DNA of 11,397 bases from an uncultured Arthrobacter sp. (GCA_937873245.1 CALMVY010000107.1:1-11397), one strand, 5' to 3'; positions 1-7,317 are shown, numbered from the stretch's first letter. Numbers and translations are program-made. Notes: a model not told the origin generated them from the letters alone.

Positions 1-2015
1 TGGACGAGCCCGAGTCCCGCGGCCTGCTCCAGCTCGCCGCGAACGAGAACCTGGACAACCTGAACTTCGTGATCAACTGCAACCTCCAGCGCCTGGACGG
101 GCCCGTGCGCGGCAACGGCAAGATCATGCAGGAACTCGAAGCGTTCTTCCGCGGCGCGGGCTGGAACGTCATCAAGGTCGTCTGGGGCCGGGAATGGGAT
201 GACCTCCTGGCCAAGGACGAGGACGGCTCGCTCGTGAAGATCATGAACGAAACCGTCGACGGCGACTACCAGACCTACAAGGCCGAGTCCGGCGCGTTCG
301 TCCGCGAGCACTTCTTCGGGCAGACCCCGCAGACCAAGGAAATGGTCCAGGACCTCACCGACGACCAGATCTGGAACCTCAAGCGCGGCGGCCACGACTA
401 CAACAAGGTCTACGCCGCCTACAAGGCCGCCACCGAGTTCAAGGGCAAGCCCACGGTCATCCTGGCGCACACGGTCAAGGGCTACGGCCTGGGCACCCAC
501 TTCGAGGGCCGCAACGCGACCCACCAGATGAAGAAGCTCACCCTCGCGGACCTCAAGGCCTTCCGCGACCACCTCCGCATCCCGATCACGGACGACCAGC
601 TCGAAGCGGACCTCTACCGGCCGCCGTACTACCACCCCGGCATGGACTCCCCCGAGATCCAGTACCTCATGGAACGCCGCCGCGCCCTCGGCGGTTTCGT
701 CCCCGAACGCCGCTCCAAGCACACCGACGTCACCCTCCCGGATGACAAGGTCTACGAGGTGGCCAACCGCGGCTCCGGCAAGCAGCTGGCCGCCACCACC
801 ATGGCCTTCGTGCGGCTCCTCAAGGACCTCATGCGGGACAAGGAATTCGGCAACAGGATCGTCCCGATCATCCCGGACGAGGCCCGCACCTTCGGCATGG
901 ACGCGTTCTTCCCGACGGCGAAGATCTACAACCCGAACGGCCAGAACTACCTGTCCGTAGACCGCGAGCTCGTCCTGGCGTACAAGGAGTCCATCTCCGG
1001 CCAGATCGTGCACGCCGGCATCAACGAGGCCGGTTCGGTGGCTGCCTTCACCGCCGCCGGCACGTCCTACGCCACACACGGCGAACCGCTGATCCCGATC
1101 TACGTCTTCTACTCGATGTTCGGTTTCCAGCGCACGGGCGATTCCTTCTGGGCCGCAGCGGACCAGATGACCCGCGGGTTCATCATCGGCGCCACGGCCG
1201 GCCGCACCACCCTGACCGGCGAGGGCCTGCAGCACGCAGACGGCCACTCCCCGATCCTGGCCGCGACCAACCCGGCCGTGGTCACCTACGACCCCGCCTA
1301 CGGCTATGAGATCGGCGTCATCATGCGCGACGGCCTCAACCGCATGTACGGTCCGGGCCCGGCGGACAACGACCCGTCGCGGAACGTGATGTACTACATC
1401 ACCGTCTACAACGAGCCGATTTCCCAGCCCGCAGCGCCGGCGGAAATCGACGTCGAGGGCATCATCAAGGGCATCTACCTGCTGGCGCCGGCCAAGATTG
1501 ACGGCCCGCGCACGCAGATCCTTGCCTCCGGCGTGTCCGTCCCCTGGGCCCTCGAGGCCCAGCGGGTCCTCGCAGAGGACTGGGGCGTCTCGGCCGATGT
1601 CTGGTCCGTGACGTCCTGGAGTGAACTGCGCCGCGACGCCATGGCTGCCGAGGAAGAAGCCTTCCTGAACCCGGGCCAGCCCGCCCGCGTGCCGTTCGTC
1701 ACCGAACAGCTCGCCGGCGCGACCGGTCCGATCGTGGCGGTCACCGACTACATGAAGGCCGTGCCGGACCAGATCCGCCAGTTCCTCCCGAACGAGTTCG
1801 CCTCGCTCGGCGCCGACGGCTTCGGCTTCTCGGACACCCGCGCCGCTGCGCGCCGCTTCTTCAAGAACGACGTCCACTCTGTGGTTGTCCGTTCGCTGCA
1901 GATGCTGGCCCGCCGTGGCGAGGTGGATGCCCAGGCTCCGGCCCAGGCAATCGAGAAGTACCGCCTGCACAACGTCAACGCCGGCACCACCGGCAACGCG
2001 GGCGGCGACTCCTAG
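1..2015 (+). CDS. aceE: Pyruvate dehydrogenase E1 component, homodimeric type (5'-truncated by window)
   Basis: This is the thiamine-diphosphate E1 subunit of the pyruvate dehydrogenase complex. It decarboxylates pyruvate and passes the acetyl group to the lipoyl domain of E2, feeding acetyl-CoA to the TCA cycle and fatty acid synthesis. The frame is open from base 3, so the gene begins outside the window; the GTG at 69 is internal. About 670 C-terminal residues are visible, against roughly 890-920 for the family. The first residues, DEPESRGLL, are the part just after the GDG of the ThDP motif, and its closing Asn lies in VINCNLQRLDGPV. Later landmarks typical of AceE are KGYGLGTHFEGRN, PDEARTFGMDAFFP, HAGINEAGSVAAF, YSMFGFQRTGDSFWAA and GRTTLTGEGLQHADGHSP. 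Stop is TAG, followed closely by a terminator-like hairpin. Identification is by motif recognition and is very secure. Confidence 0.97.
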   Translation, partial: DEPESRGLLQLAANENLDNLNFVINCNLQRLDGPVRGNGKIMQELEAFFRGAGWNVIKVVWGREWDDLLAKDEDGSLVKIMNETVDGDYQTYKAESGAFVREHFFGQTPQTKEMVQDLTDDQIWNLKRGGHDYNKVYAAYKAATEFKGKPTVILAHTVKGYGLGTHFEGRNATHQMKKLTLADLKAFRDHLRIPITDDQLEADLYRPPYYHPGMDSPEIQYLMERRRALGGFVPERRSKHTDVTLPDDKVYEVANRGSGKQLAATTMAFVRLLKDLMRDKEFGNRIVPIIPDEARTFGMDAFFPTAKIYNPNGQNYLSVDRELVLAYKESISGQIVHAGINEAGSVAAFTAAGTSYATHGEPLIPIYVFYSMFGFQRTGDSFWAAADQMTRGFIIGATAGRTTLTGEGLQHADGHSPILAATNPAVVTYDPAYGYEIGVIMRDGLNRMYGPGPADNDPSRNVMYYITVYNEPISQPAAPAEIDVEGIIKGIYLLAPAKIDGPRTQILASGVSVPWALEAQRVLAEDWGVSADVWSVTSWSELRRDAMAAEEEAFLNPGQPARVPFVTEQLAGATGPIVAVTDYMKAVPDQIRQFLPNEFASLGADGFGFSDTRAAARRFFKNDVHSVVVRSLQMLARRGEVDAQAPAQAIEKYRLHNVNAGTTGNAGGDS

Positions 2016-2032
2016 CCCTTTCCGCAAACGTT

Positions 2033-2070
2033 CGACGGCGGTCCCCACCGGAAGGCGGGGGCCGCCGTCG
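2033..2070 (+). terminator. Terminator-like hairpin after aceE
   Basis: Two 14-base arms (2033-2046 and 2057-2070) pair throughout, with one G-U wobble, around a 10-base loop. The stem is very GC-rich and begins 18 bases after the aceE stop. It is followed by TTGGTT rather than a long T run, which is common for actinobacterial intrinsic terminators. It probably insulates the regulatory region of fasR from aceE transcription. Function is inferred from structure only. Confidence 0.75.
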
Positions 2071-2120
2071 TTGGTTAAGCCCCGTTGCCGCACGCGCGCG
2101 GCACGCCGGTCCACCTCTGA

Positions 2121-2172
2121 GATCCAGCCCTGTGATCCAGCACAGTGCTCCAGCACTGTGATCCAGCACAAG
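2121..2172. repeat. Four 13-bp tandem repeats upstream of fasR
   Basis: Four adjacent 13-mers: GATCCAGCCCTGT (2121-2133), GATCCAGCACAGT (2134-2146), GCTCCAGCACTGT (2147-2159) and GATCCAGCACAAG (2160-2172). All contain the core TCCAGC, and three contain TCCAGCAC. Within the array, CACAGTGCT (2141-2149) and AGCACTGTG (2152-2160) form a perfect inverted repeat with a 2-base spacer. The array ends five bases before the TTGT-N9-ACAA site of the fasR promoter. It looks like an iterated protein-binding site, but I do not recognise the motif, and slippage-generated repeats without function are possible. Confidence 0.7.
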
Positions 2173-2177
2173 GCGCG

Positions 2178-2195
2178 TTGTAGCCTTTGCACAAA
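2178..2195. promoter_or_regulatory. Operator-like site TTGT-N9-ACAA upstream of fasR
   Basis: The sequence TTGTAGCCTTTGCACAAA has TTGT and ACAA half-sites nine bases apart. It matches the site upstream of fabD (3480-3497) at 14 of 18 positions, including all of TTGTAG and ACAAA. It lies immediately upstream of the presumed -35 region of fasR, where an activator would bind. FasR of Streptomyces is a PucR-type activator of fabDHPF, so the simplest reading is a FasR site with autoregulation. That assignment is inference. Confidence 0.55.
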
Positions 2196-2231
2196 TGGAG
2201 CTTGGGCGGCGGGCACCGTATGCTCGATGCA
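2195..2231 (+). promoter_or_regulatory. Putative leaderless promoter of fasR
   Basis: TATGCT at 2219-2224 resembles a -10 element. The sixth base after it is followed directly by the ATG at 2231, so the expected start of transcription coincides with the start codon. A weak -35 candidate (ATGGAG, 2195-2200, or TGGAGC, 2196-2201) lies 17-18 bases upstream. No ribosome binding site precedes the ATG, which agrees with a leaderless message, a frequent arrangement in actinobacteria. A poor -35 next to an operator-like site would suit an activator-dependent promoter. Confidence 0.45.
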
Positions 2232-3475
2232 TGGCCGAGCCGATCACCACTCCCGTACAAAGCAAGCCCTCCTCACGGGCGATGCCCCCGGAGAAGGCCG
2301 AGACCCTCAAAAAGCTTCGGGCCAGCGTCGGCCAGCTCTCCACGACGACCCTGCGCCAGCTGGAGAAATCCCTGCCCTGGTACAGCCGGCTGAACTCCGA
2401 CGAACGCTCGGCCCTGGGCATGGTGGCCCAGAACGGCATCGCCGCCTTCGTCACCTGGTACGAGCGCCCCAGCTCCCCGTCCTGGATCCTGTCCGACGTT
2501 TTCGGCACCGCGCCCACCGAACTCACCCGCTCCATCAGCCTGCAGAAGGCCCTCCAGCTGATCCGGATCGTGGTGGAAGTCGTTGAGGACCAGGTCCCCG
2601 TCATTGCCCCCGAGGCGGACCAGGGCGCGCTCCGCGAGGCGGTGCTGCGGTACTCCCGCGAGGTGGCCTTCGCCGCCGCCGACGTCTACGCCCGTGCCGC
2701 CGAATCCCGCGGGTCGTGGGACACCCGGCTGGAGGCCCTCATTGTGGACGCCATCCTGCGCGGCGAAAACACCGACGCCCTGCGGTCGCGGATCGCCGCC
2801 CTGGGCTGGAAGGCGCAGGAGCGCTTCACTGTGATGGTGGGCAATTCCCCGTCCGAACCGAGCGCCAGCTACGTCAGCGAGCTGCGCCGCACGGCCGGGC
2901 GTTTCGCCGAAGACGCCCTCGTCGGCATCCAGGGCGACCGGCTCATCCTGATCCTCGGCGGGGTCCACGACCGCGAGACCGCCTACCTGAAACTCGCCGA
3001 ACTCTTCGCCCCGGGGCCGGTAGTCTACGGCGCCGAAGCGGGTTCCCTGCTGGAGGCCAGCGGCTCGGCCCAGTCGGCGTTCGCGGGGCTGACCGCTGCC
3101 CGTGCGTGGCCCGCCGCGCCGCGCCCCGTGGCGGCGGACGACCTCCTGCCGGAGCGCGTGATCTCCGGGGACGACGCCGCCCGGCGCTCCCTCGTCAAAA
3201 ACATCTACCGGCCCCTCCTGGCGGCGTCCAACGGCCTGGTGGAGACCCTCGGCACCTACCTCGAACTGGGCCATTCGCTGGAGGCCACGGCCCGCGAACT
3301 CTTCGTCCACGCCAACACCGTGCGCTACCGGCTCAAGCGGGTCTGTGACGTCACAGGCTGGGATCCGCTGTTGCCCCGGGAGGCCTTTGTGCTCCAGACA
3401 GCCCTCGTCGTGGGCCGGCTCGCGGCCCCGCCGAAGCCCGCCACCGAACGGCAGCCGTCGCGCAACAACCTCTGA
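2231..3475 (+). CDS. fasR: PucR-family transcriptional regulator of fatty acid synthesis (FasR-like)
   Basis: A 414-residue cytoplasmic DNA-binding protein. The C-terminus (about residues 338-395) is the PucR-type helix-turn-helix (HTH_30): GTYLELGHSLEATARELFVH followed by the recognition segment ANTVRYRLKRV. The N-terminal 300 residues have no recognised enzymatic motif and resemble the GGDEF-like/sensor part of this regulator type. It sits 87 bases upstream of fabD on the same strand, the position held in Streptomyces by FasR, the activator of fabD-fabH-acpP-fabF; that role is inferred here. I chose ATG 2231 because a -10 element ends six bases before it. A longer start at ATG 2195 would overlap the promoter, and ATG 2282 has no ribosome site either. 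It may regulate itself through the site at 2178-2195. Confidence 0.85.
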   Translation: MAEPITTPVQSKPSSRAMPPEKAETLKKLRASVGQLSTTTLRQLEKSLPWYSRLNSDERSALGMVAQNGIAAFVTWYERPSSPSWILSDVFGTAPTELTRSISLQKALQLIRIVVEVVEDQVPVIAPEADQGALREAVLRYSREVAFAAADVYARAAESRGSWDTRLEALIVDAILRGENTDALRSRIAALGWKAQERFTVMVGNSPSEPSASYVSELRRTAGRFAEDALVGIQGDRLILILGGVHDRETAYLKLAELFAPGPVVYGAEAGSLLEASGSAQSAFAGLTAARAWPAAPRPVAADDLLPERVISGDDAARRSLVKNIYRPLLAASNGLVETLGTYLELGHSLEATARELFVHANTVRYRLKRVCDVTGWDPLLPREAFVLQTALVVGRLAAPPKPATERQPSRNNL

Positions 3476-3479
3476 GCAG

Positions 3480-3497
3480 TTGTAGACTTCCTACAAA
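3480..3497. promoter_or_regulatory. Operator-like palindrome TTGTAG-N5-CTACAA upstream of fabD
   Basis: TTGTAGACTTCCTACAAA begins five bases after the fasR stop. Arms 3480-3485 and 3491-3496 are perfect inverted repeats around ACTTC. Fourteen of 18 bases match the site in front of fasR (2178-2195), so the two promoters probably share a regulator, most simply FasR. The site lies upstream of the presumed fabD promoter, as expected for activation. The palindrome is directly visible; the bound protein is inferred. Confidence 0.6.
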
Positions 3498-3505
3498 GTG
3501 ACCCG

Positions 3506-3542
3506 ATGAGCTTGGTGCATGAATGCACCAATAATCACGCCG
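3506..3542 (+). promoter_or_regulatory. Putative fabD promoter overlapped by a 20-bp palindrome
   Basis: TTGGTGCATGAATGCACCAA (3512-3531) is a perfect palindrome with 9-base arms and a GA centre. It overlaps the start of AATAAT (3530-3535), a good -10 candidate, with a weak -35 (ATGAGC, 3506-3511) 18 bases upstream. Transcription would then begin near 3542, leaving a 20-base leader that contains the GGAAAG ribosome site of fabD. The position suggests a repressor operator distinct from the TTGT-N9-ACAA site. A second -10 candidate is TAGTTT at 3543-3548. The palindrome is certain; the promoter assignment is tentative. Confidence 0.45.
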
Positions 3543-3562
3543 TAGTTTGGAAAGCTGGATAC

Positions 3563-4492
3563 GTGCTTGCAATCGTCTGCCCTGGACAGGGCTCCCAGAC
3601 CCCTGGTTTTCTGGCCCCCTGGCTGGAACTGCCGCCCGTCGCAGGCCACCTGGCCTCCCTCAGCGAAATCGCAGGTATCGATCTTACTGCCCACGGCACC
3701 ACCTCGGATGAAGAGACCATCAAGGACACTGCCGTTGCGCAGCCCCTGATCGTCGCCGCCGGGCTGGTGGCCGCGAAGTCCCTGTTCGACGTCGAACTCG
3801 GCACCCTCCCGGTCATCCTCGCCGGCCACTCCGTCGGCGAAATCACCGCCTCCGCCCTGGCCGGGGTGCTGACTGAAACCGAGGCCATGACGTTCGTCCG
3901 CGAACGCGCCAACAGCATGGCAGCCGCCGCTGCGGCCACCCCCACCGGCATGAGCGCCGTGGTGGGCGGCGACCCGGCCGAGGTTCTGGCCGCGATCCAG
4001 GCCTGCGGCGCCACGGCGGCCAACGTCAACGGCGCCGGCCAAACCGTCGCGGCCGGAACGCTGGACCAGCTCAAGGCCCTCGCCGCGAACCCGCCGGCCA
4101 AGGCCCGGGTCATCCCACTGAAGGTCGCCGGCGCATTCCACACCTCGCACATGTCCCCCGCGGTCGCCGCGCTGCAGGCCCTCCGGCCCACGCTGCACCC
4201 GCGGAACCCACAGGTCCCCCTGCTCTCCAACTTCGACGGCGCCGAAGTCACCGACGGTGCCGCCGCCGTCGAGAGCCTGATCGCCCAGGTGTCCCGCCCG
4301 GTCCGCTGGGACCTTTGCATGGAAACTCTCGTGAAGCGCGGCGTGACCGGCGTGATTGAACTGGCCCCCGCCGGAACGCTGGCCGGACTCGCCAAGCGCG
4401 GCATGCCGGGCGTCAAGACCGTCACCGTCAAGACCCCGGACGATCTGTCCGCCGCCCTGGCCCTATTCGCAGAACTGGAAGGACAGGCATGA
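3563..4492 (+). CDS. fabD: Malonyl-CoA:acyl carrier protein transacylase
   Basis: Transfers malonyl from malonyl-CoA to holo-ACP, supplying the extender for type II fatty acid synthesis in the cytoplasm. From GTG 3563 the protein has 309 residues, the normal FabD length. It starts with LAIVCPGQGSQ, the conserved N-terminal oxyanion segment. The nucleophile Ser90 is in GHSVGE, the malonyl-binding Arg is probably Arg115 in VRERANSM, and the catalytic His193 is in GAFHTSHM. The GTG is preferred over ATG 3506 because GGAAAG lies eight bases upstream of it, homologues begin at this point, and the longer form would make the 3512-3531 palindrome coding. First gene of the fab cluster; its end overlaps fabH by four bases (ATGA), implying translational coupling. 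Confidence 0.96.
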   Translation: MLAIVCPGQGSQTPGFLAPWLELPPVAGHLASLSEIAGIDLTAHGTTSDEETIKDTAVAQPLIVAAGLVAAKSLFDVELGTLPVILAGHSVGEITASALAGVLTETEAMTFVRERANSMAAAAAATPTGMSAVVGGDPAEVLAAIQACGATAANVNGAGQTVAAGTLDQLKALAANPPAKARVIPLKVAGAFHTSHMSPAVAALQALRPTLHPRNPQVPLLSNFDGAEVTDGAAAVESLIAQVSRPVRWDLCMETLVKRGVTGVIELAPAGTLAGLAKRGMPGVKTVTVKTPDDLSAALALFAELEGQA

Positions 4493-5550
4493 GCGTTCCC
4501 ACTTTGAAGCAGGCGCCCCTGCAGGAGAACACCCGGATCATGGGAGTCGGCGCGTACCGGCCCGACGTGATCGTCACCAACGATGACGTCTGCCAGTGGA
4601 TCGACTCCTCCGACGAGTGGATCCGCCAGCGCACCGGCATCATCACCCGGCACCGGGCCCCCGCCGGTGTCAGCGTGATCGACATGGCCGAGGGCGCCGC
4701 CCGTGAGGCCCTGCAGAAGGCCGGCATCGAGGCTTCCCAGCTCGGCGCCGTCATCGTCTCCACCGTGACGCACCCGTACGCGACGCCGTCCGCCGCGGCA
4801 AGCCTCGCCGACCGCCTCGGCGCGACGCCGGCCCCGGCCTTCGATATCTCCGCCGCGTGCGCAGGCTACTGCTACGGCATCGCCCAGGCCGACGCGCTGG
4901 TCCGCTCCGGCACGGCCAACTACGTCCTCGTGGTCGGCGCGGAAAAGCTCTCGGACGTCATCGACAACACCGAGCGCACCATCTCCTTCCTGCTCGGCGA
5001 CGGCGCAGGCGCCGTCGTGATCGGCCCCTCCGACACCCCGGGCATCGGCCCGTCGGTGTGGGGCTCGGACGGCAGCAAGTGGGACGCGATCGGCATGACC
5101 CACTCCATGCTGGACCTCCGCGAGCTCGCCACGGCGGGCAAGCACGGCGGCGCGCTGAGCGCCGAGGAAGCCGCCGTCACCGACGCGGCTGTCTGGCCCA
5201 CGCTCCGCCAGGACGGCCAGACGGTCTTCCGCTGGGCGGTCTGGGAGATGGCCAAGGTGGCCCAGCAGGCGCTGGACGCCGCCGGCATCACCGCCGACGA
5301 CCTCGCGGCCTTCATCCCGCACCAGGCCAACATGCGGATCATCGACGAGATGGCCAAAAAGCTCAAACTCCCGGAGAACGTCGTCATCGCGCGGGACATT
5401 GCCGACGCCGGCAACACCTCCGCTGCCTCCATCCCCCTGGCCACCCACCGCCTGCTGCTGGAAAACCCGCAGCTCAGCGGCGGGCTTGCACTGCAGATCG
5501 GCTTCGGAGCCGGACTGGTCTTCGGTGCGCAAGTGATCGTGCTTCCGTAG
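4489..5550 (+). CDS. fabH: 3-oxoacyl-ACP synthase III (KAS III)
   Basis: Starts fatty acid synthesis by condensing an acyl-CoA primer with malonyl-ACP; in actinobacteria the primers are often branched, which gives iso/anteiso lipids. The protein has 353 residues with the thiolase fold. The catalytic triad is Cys124 (ISAACAGY), His278 (FIPHQANMRI) and Asn309 (ADAGNTSAAS). The N-terminal DEWIRQRTGI stretch is the usual CoA-binding region, and GFGAGLVFGAQV closes the fold. The length is slightly above E. coli FabH (about 317), with an insert around residues 185-245 and an N-terminal extension of about 12 residues. The start ATG overlaps the fabD stop and has GAAGGA just upstream. Primer preference cannot be read from the sequence. 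Confidence 0.96.
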   Translation: MSVPTLKQAPLQENTRIMGVGAYRPDVIVTNDDVCQWIDSSDEWIRQRTGIITRHRAPAGVSVIDMAEGAAREALQKAGIEASQLGAVIVSTVTHPYATPSAAASLADRLGATPAPAFDISAACAGYCYGIAQADALVRSGTANYVLVVGAEKLSDVIDNTERTISFLLGDGAGAVVIGPSDTPGIGPSVWGSDGSKWDAIGMTHSMLDLRELATAGKHGGALSAEEAAVTDAAVWPTLRQDGQTVFRWAVWEMAKVAQQALDAAGITADDLAAFIPHQANMRIIDEMAKKLKLPENVVIARDIADAGNTSAASIPLATHRLLLENPQLSGGLALQIGFGAGLVFGAQVIVLP

Positions 5551-5632
5551 GCGTTCTTTTTCCTCCGTCTTTCCCCGTCTTCAAATCACACAGCAAGCCG
5601 AACCCTCGGTTTGAATCATTACCGCCCGAAGA

Positions 5633-5648
5633 TGCCGGCACACCGGCA
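5633..5648 (+). promoter_or_regulatory. Small hairpin in the acpP leader
   Basis: The 130-base gap between fabH and acpP contains a perfect 6-bp hairpin, TGCCGG-CACA-CCGGCA, ending 32 bases before the acpP start. Further upstream, TTCAAA (5580-5585) and TTTGAA (5610-5615) can pair around an inner CCGA/TCGG stem, so the leader is probably structured. A separate promoter, RNA processing or an mRNA-stability element for the highly expressed ACP are all possible; none is shown by the sequence. Confidence 0.35.
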
Positions 5649-5680
5649 GCCCACGGCGACAACAAGAAAAGGAGCCATCA

Positions 5681-5926
5681 ATGGCTAGCAACGAAGAGAT
5701 CCTGGCCGGCCTGGCTGAAATCGTCAACGAAGAGACCGGCCTGGCCACCGAGGCTGTCGAAATGGACAAGTCCTTCACCGAGGACTTGGACATCGACTCC
5801 ATCTCGATGATGACGATCGTCGTCAACGCTGAAGAGAAGTTCGGCGTGCGCATCCCGGACGAAGAGGTCAAGAACCTCAAGACCGTCGGCGACGCCGTCA
5901 GCTTCATCGCGAACGCACAGGCCTAA
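5681..5926 (+). CDS. acpP: Acyl carrier protein
   Basis: An 81-residue acidic four-helix carrier that holds the growing acyl chain on a 4'-phosphopantetheine arm. Ser40 in DLDIDSISMM is the attachment site, the DSI variant of the usual DSL motif at the start of helix II. The length and the strongly acidic composition are standard. AAGGAG seven bases before ATG 5681 is the best ribosome site in the cluster, in keeping with ACP being needed in large excess over the enzymes. It lies between fabH (130 bp gap) and fabF (155 bp gap), and hairpins occur in both gaps. The immediate fab neighbours make primary-metabolism ACP far more likely than a polyketide carrier. Confidence 0.97.
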   Translation: MASNEEILAGLAEIVNEETGLATEAVEMDKSFTEDLDIDSISMMTIVVNAEEKFGVRIPDEEVKNLKTVGDAVSFIANAQA

Positions 5927-5939
5927 TTTCGGCCCCGGC

Positions 5940-5971
5940 CGGTCCGGGGGCGCAACTGCACCCCCGGACCG
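5940..5971 (+). terminator. Strong GC hairpin between acpP and fabF
   Basis: Arms 5940-5950 and 5961-5971 are perfectly complementary over 11 bp, nearly all G-C, around a 10-base loop. It starts 13 bases after the acpP stop and has no T tract after it. It could be a partial terminator/attenuator or a 3' stabiliser that keeps acpP mRNA above fabF mRNA. Structure is plain; role is inferred. Confidence 0.6.
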
Positions 5972-6081
5972 CGCCATTTGCAGCACCATCCACTGCACCA
6001 CCCCCGAGTTTTTCAAACGCAGGCCCCGGCAACCTCCCCCAGGTTCCGGACACGGCAGGCGCACCGACAGAGAGTGATCCC

Positions 6082-7317
6082 ATGGCACGCAAAGTAGTCA
6101 TTACCGGTCTGGGTGCCACCACACCCATCGGCGGCGATGTCCCCACGATGTGGAAGAACGCGCTGAAGGGCGTCTCCGGCGCGCACACGCTTGAAGACGA
6201 CTGGGTGGCCAAGTACGAACTGCCGGTCCACTTCGCCGCGCGAGCCACCACCCCCGCGACCGAGGTCCTGAGCCGGGTCGAAGCCAAGCGCATGGACCCG
6301 TCCACACAGTTCGCCGTGGTGGCCTCCCGCGAGGCGTGGGCCGACGCCGGGATCACCGAGATCGACCACGACCGGCTGGCTGTGGCCTTCGCCACCGGCA
6401 TCGGCGGCGTCTGGACGCTCCTGGACGCCTGGGACACCCTGCGCGAAAAGGGCCCCCGCCGCGTCCTGCCCATGACCGTGCCCATGCTGATGCCCAACGG
6501 CCCGGCTGCGGCGGTCAGCCTTGACCTGGGGGCCCGTGCCGGCGCCCACACCCCCGTCTCCGCCTGCGCGTCCGGCACCGAAGCCGTTCACATGGGCCTG
6601 GACCTGATCCGCTCCGGCAAGGCCGACGTCGTCGTCTGCGGCGGCGCCGAAGCCGCCATCCACCCGATGCCGATCGCCGCGTTCGCATCCATGCAGGCGC
6701 TCTCCCGCCGCAACGACGATCCCGAGCACGCCTCCCGCCCCTACGACCTTGGCCGCGACGGCTTCGTTATGGGCGAGGGCGCCGGTGCCCTGGTGCTCGA
6801 AGCAGAGGAACACGCCCTGGCCCGCGGCGCCCGGATTTACGCCGAACTGGCCGGCACGTCGGTGACTGCTGACGCTTACCACATCACCGCCCCGGATCCC
6901 GAGGGCCTCGGCGCCACCCGTGCACTGAAGGCCGCCATGTTCGACGGCCGGATCCAGCCGGAGGACGTGGTGCACGTCAACGCGCACGCCACCTCCACCC
7001 CGGTTGGCGACAAGCCCGAGTACGCGGCCCTCAAGGCCGCCCTCGGCAAGCAACTGGACAGCGTCGCGGTCTCGGCCACGAAGTCGCAGATGGGGCACCT
7101 GCTGGGCGCGTCCGGTGCGGTGGAAGCCGTGCTGACCGTTATGGCCATCTACGACCGCAAGGCCCCGGTGACCATCAACCTGGAGAACCAGGATCCGGAG
7201 ATCCCGCTCGACGTCGTCACGTCCGCCCGCGAACTGCCCTCCGGCAGCATCGCGGCACTGAGCAACTCCTTCGGCTTCGGCGGGCACAACGCCGTGATCG
7301 CGGTACGGAGCATCTAG
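6082..7317 (+). CDS. fabF: 3-oxoacyl-ACP synthase II (KAS II)
   Basis: Elongation condensing enzyme: it joins acyl-ACP with malonyl-ACP in each cycle of fatty acid synthesis. The protein has 411 residues, full length for KAS I/II. The active site is the Cys-His-His type: Cys162 in VSACASGTEA, His302 in NAHATSTPVGD and His339 in SQMGHLLGASGA, with Lys334 in SATKSQ. The gating glycine-rich end, SFGFGGHNA, is intact. The start ATG 6082 is preceded by AGAGAGTGA, a moderate ribosome site. It is the last gene of the cluster. The 155-bp gap after acpP contains an 11-bp hairpin. Transcription runs into the convergent region with paired palindromes at 7343-7607. FabB is the alternative name, but actinobacterial clusters of this order call it fabF. 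Confidence 0.95.
   Translation: MARKVVITGLGATTPIGGDVPTMWKNALKGVSGAHTLEDDWVAKYELPVHFAARATTPATEVLSRVEAKRMDPSTQFAVVASREAWADAGITEIDHDRLAVAFATGIGGVWTLLDAWDTLREKGPRRVLPMTVPMLMPNGPAAAVSLDLGARAGAHTPVSACASGTEAVHMGLDLIRSGKADVVVCGGAEAAIHPMPIAAFASMQALSRRNDDPEHASRPYDLGRDGFVMGEGAGALVLEAEEHALARGARIYAELAGTSVTADAYHITAPDPEGLGATRALKAAMFDGRIQPEDVVHVNAHATSTPVGDKPEYAALKAALGKQLDSVAVSATKSQMGHLLGASGAVEAVLTVMAIYDRKAPVTINLENQDPEIPLDVVTSARELPSGSIAALSNSFGFGGHNAVIAVRSI

Noticed and set aside
2195..2230. Longer start of fasR at ATG 2195, adding 12 residues
   Set aside because: The extra residues overlap the -10-like element and the end of the operator-like site, and no ribosome site precedes this ATG.
3506..3562. Longer start of fabD at ATG 3506, adding 19 residues
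   Set aside because: FabD proteins begin at the LAIVCPGQGSQ block, the GTG at 3563 has a spaced GGAAAG, and the added stretch is the promoter palindrome.
3535..5532. A 665-codon open frame on the minus strand across fabD and fabH
   Set aside because: It is an antisense shadow of two well-recognised genes in high-GC DNA, rich in Gly/Ala/Arg/Val and without family motifs.
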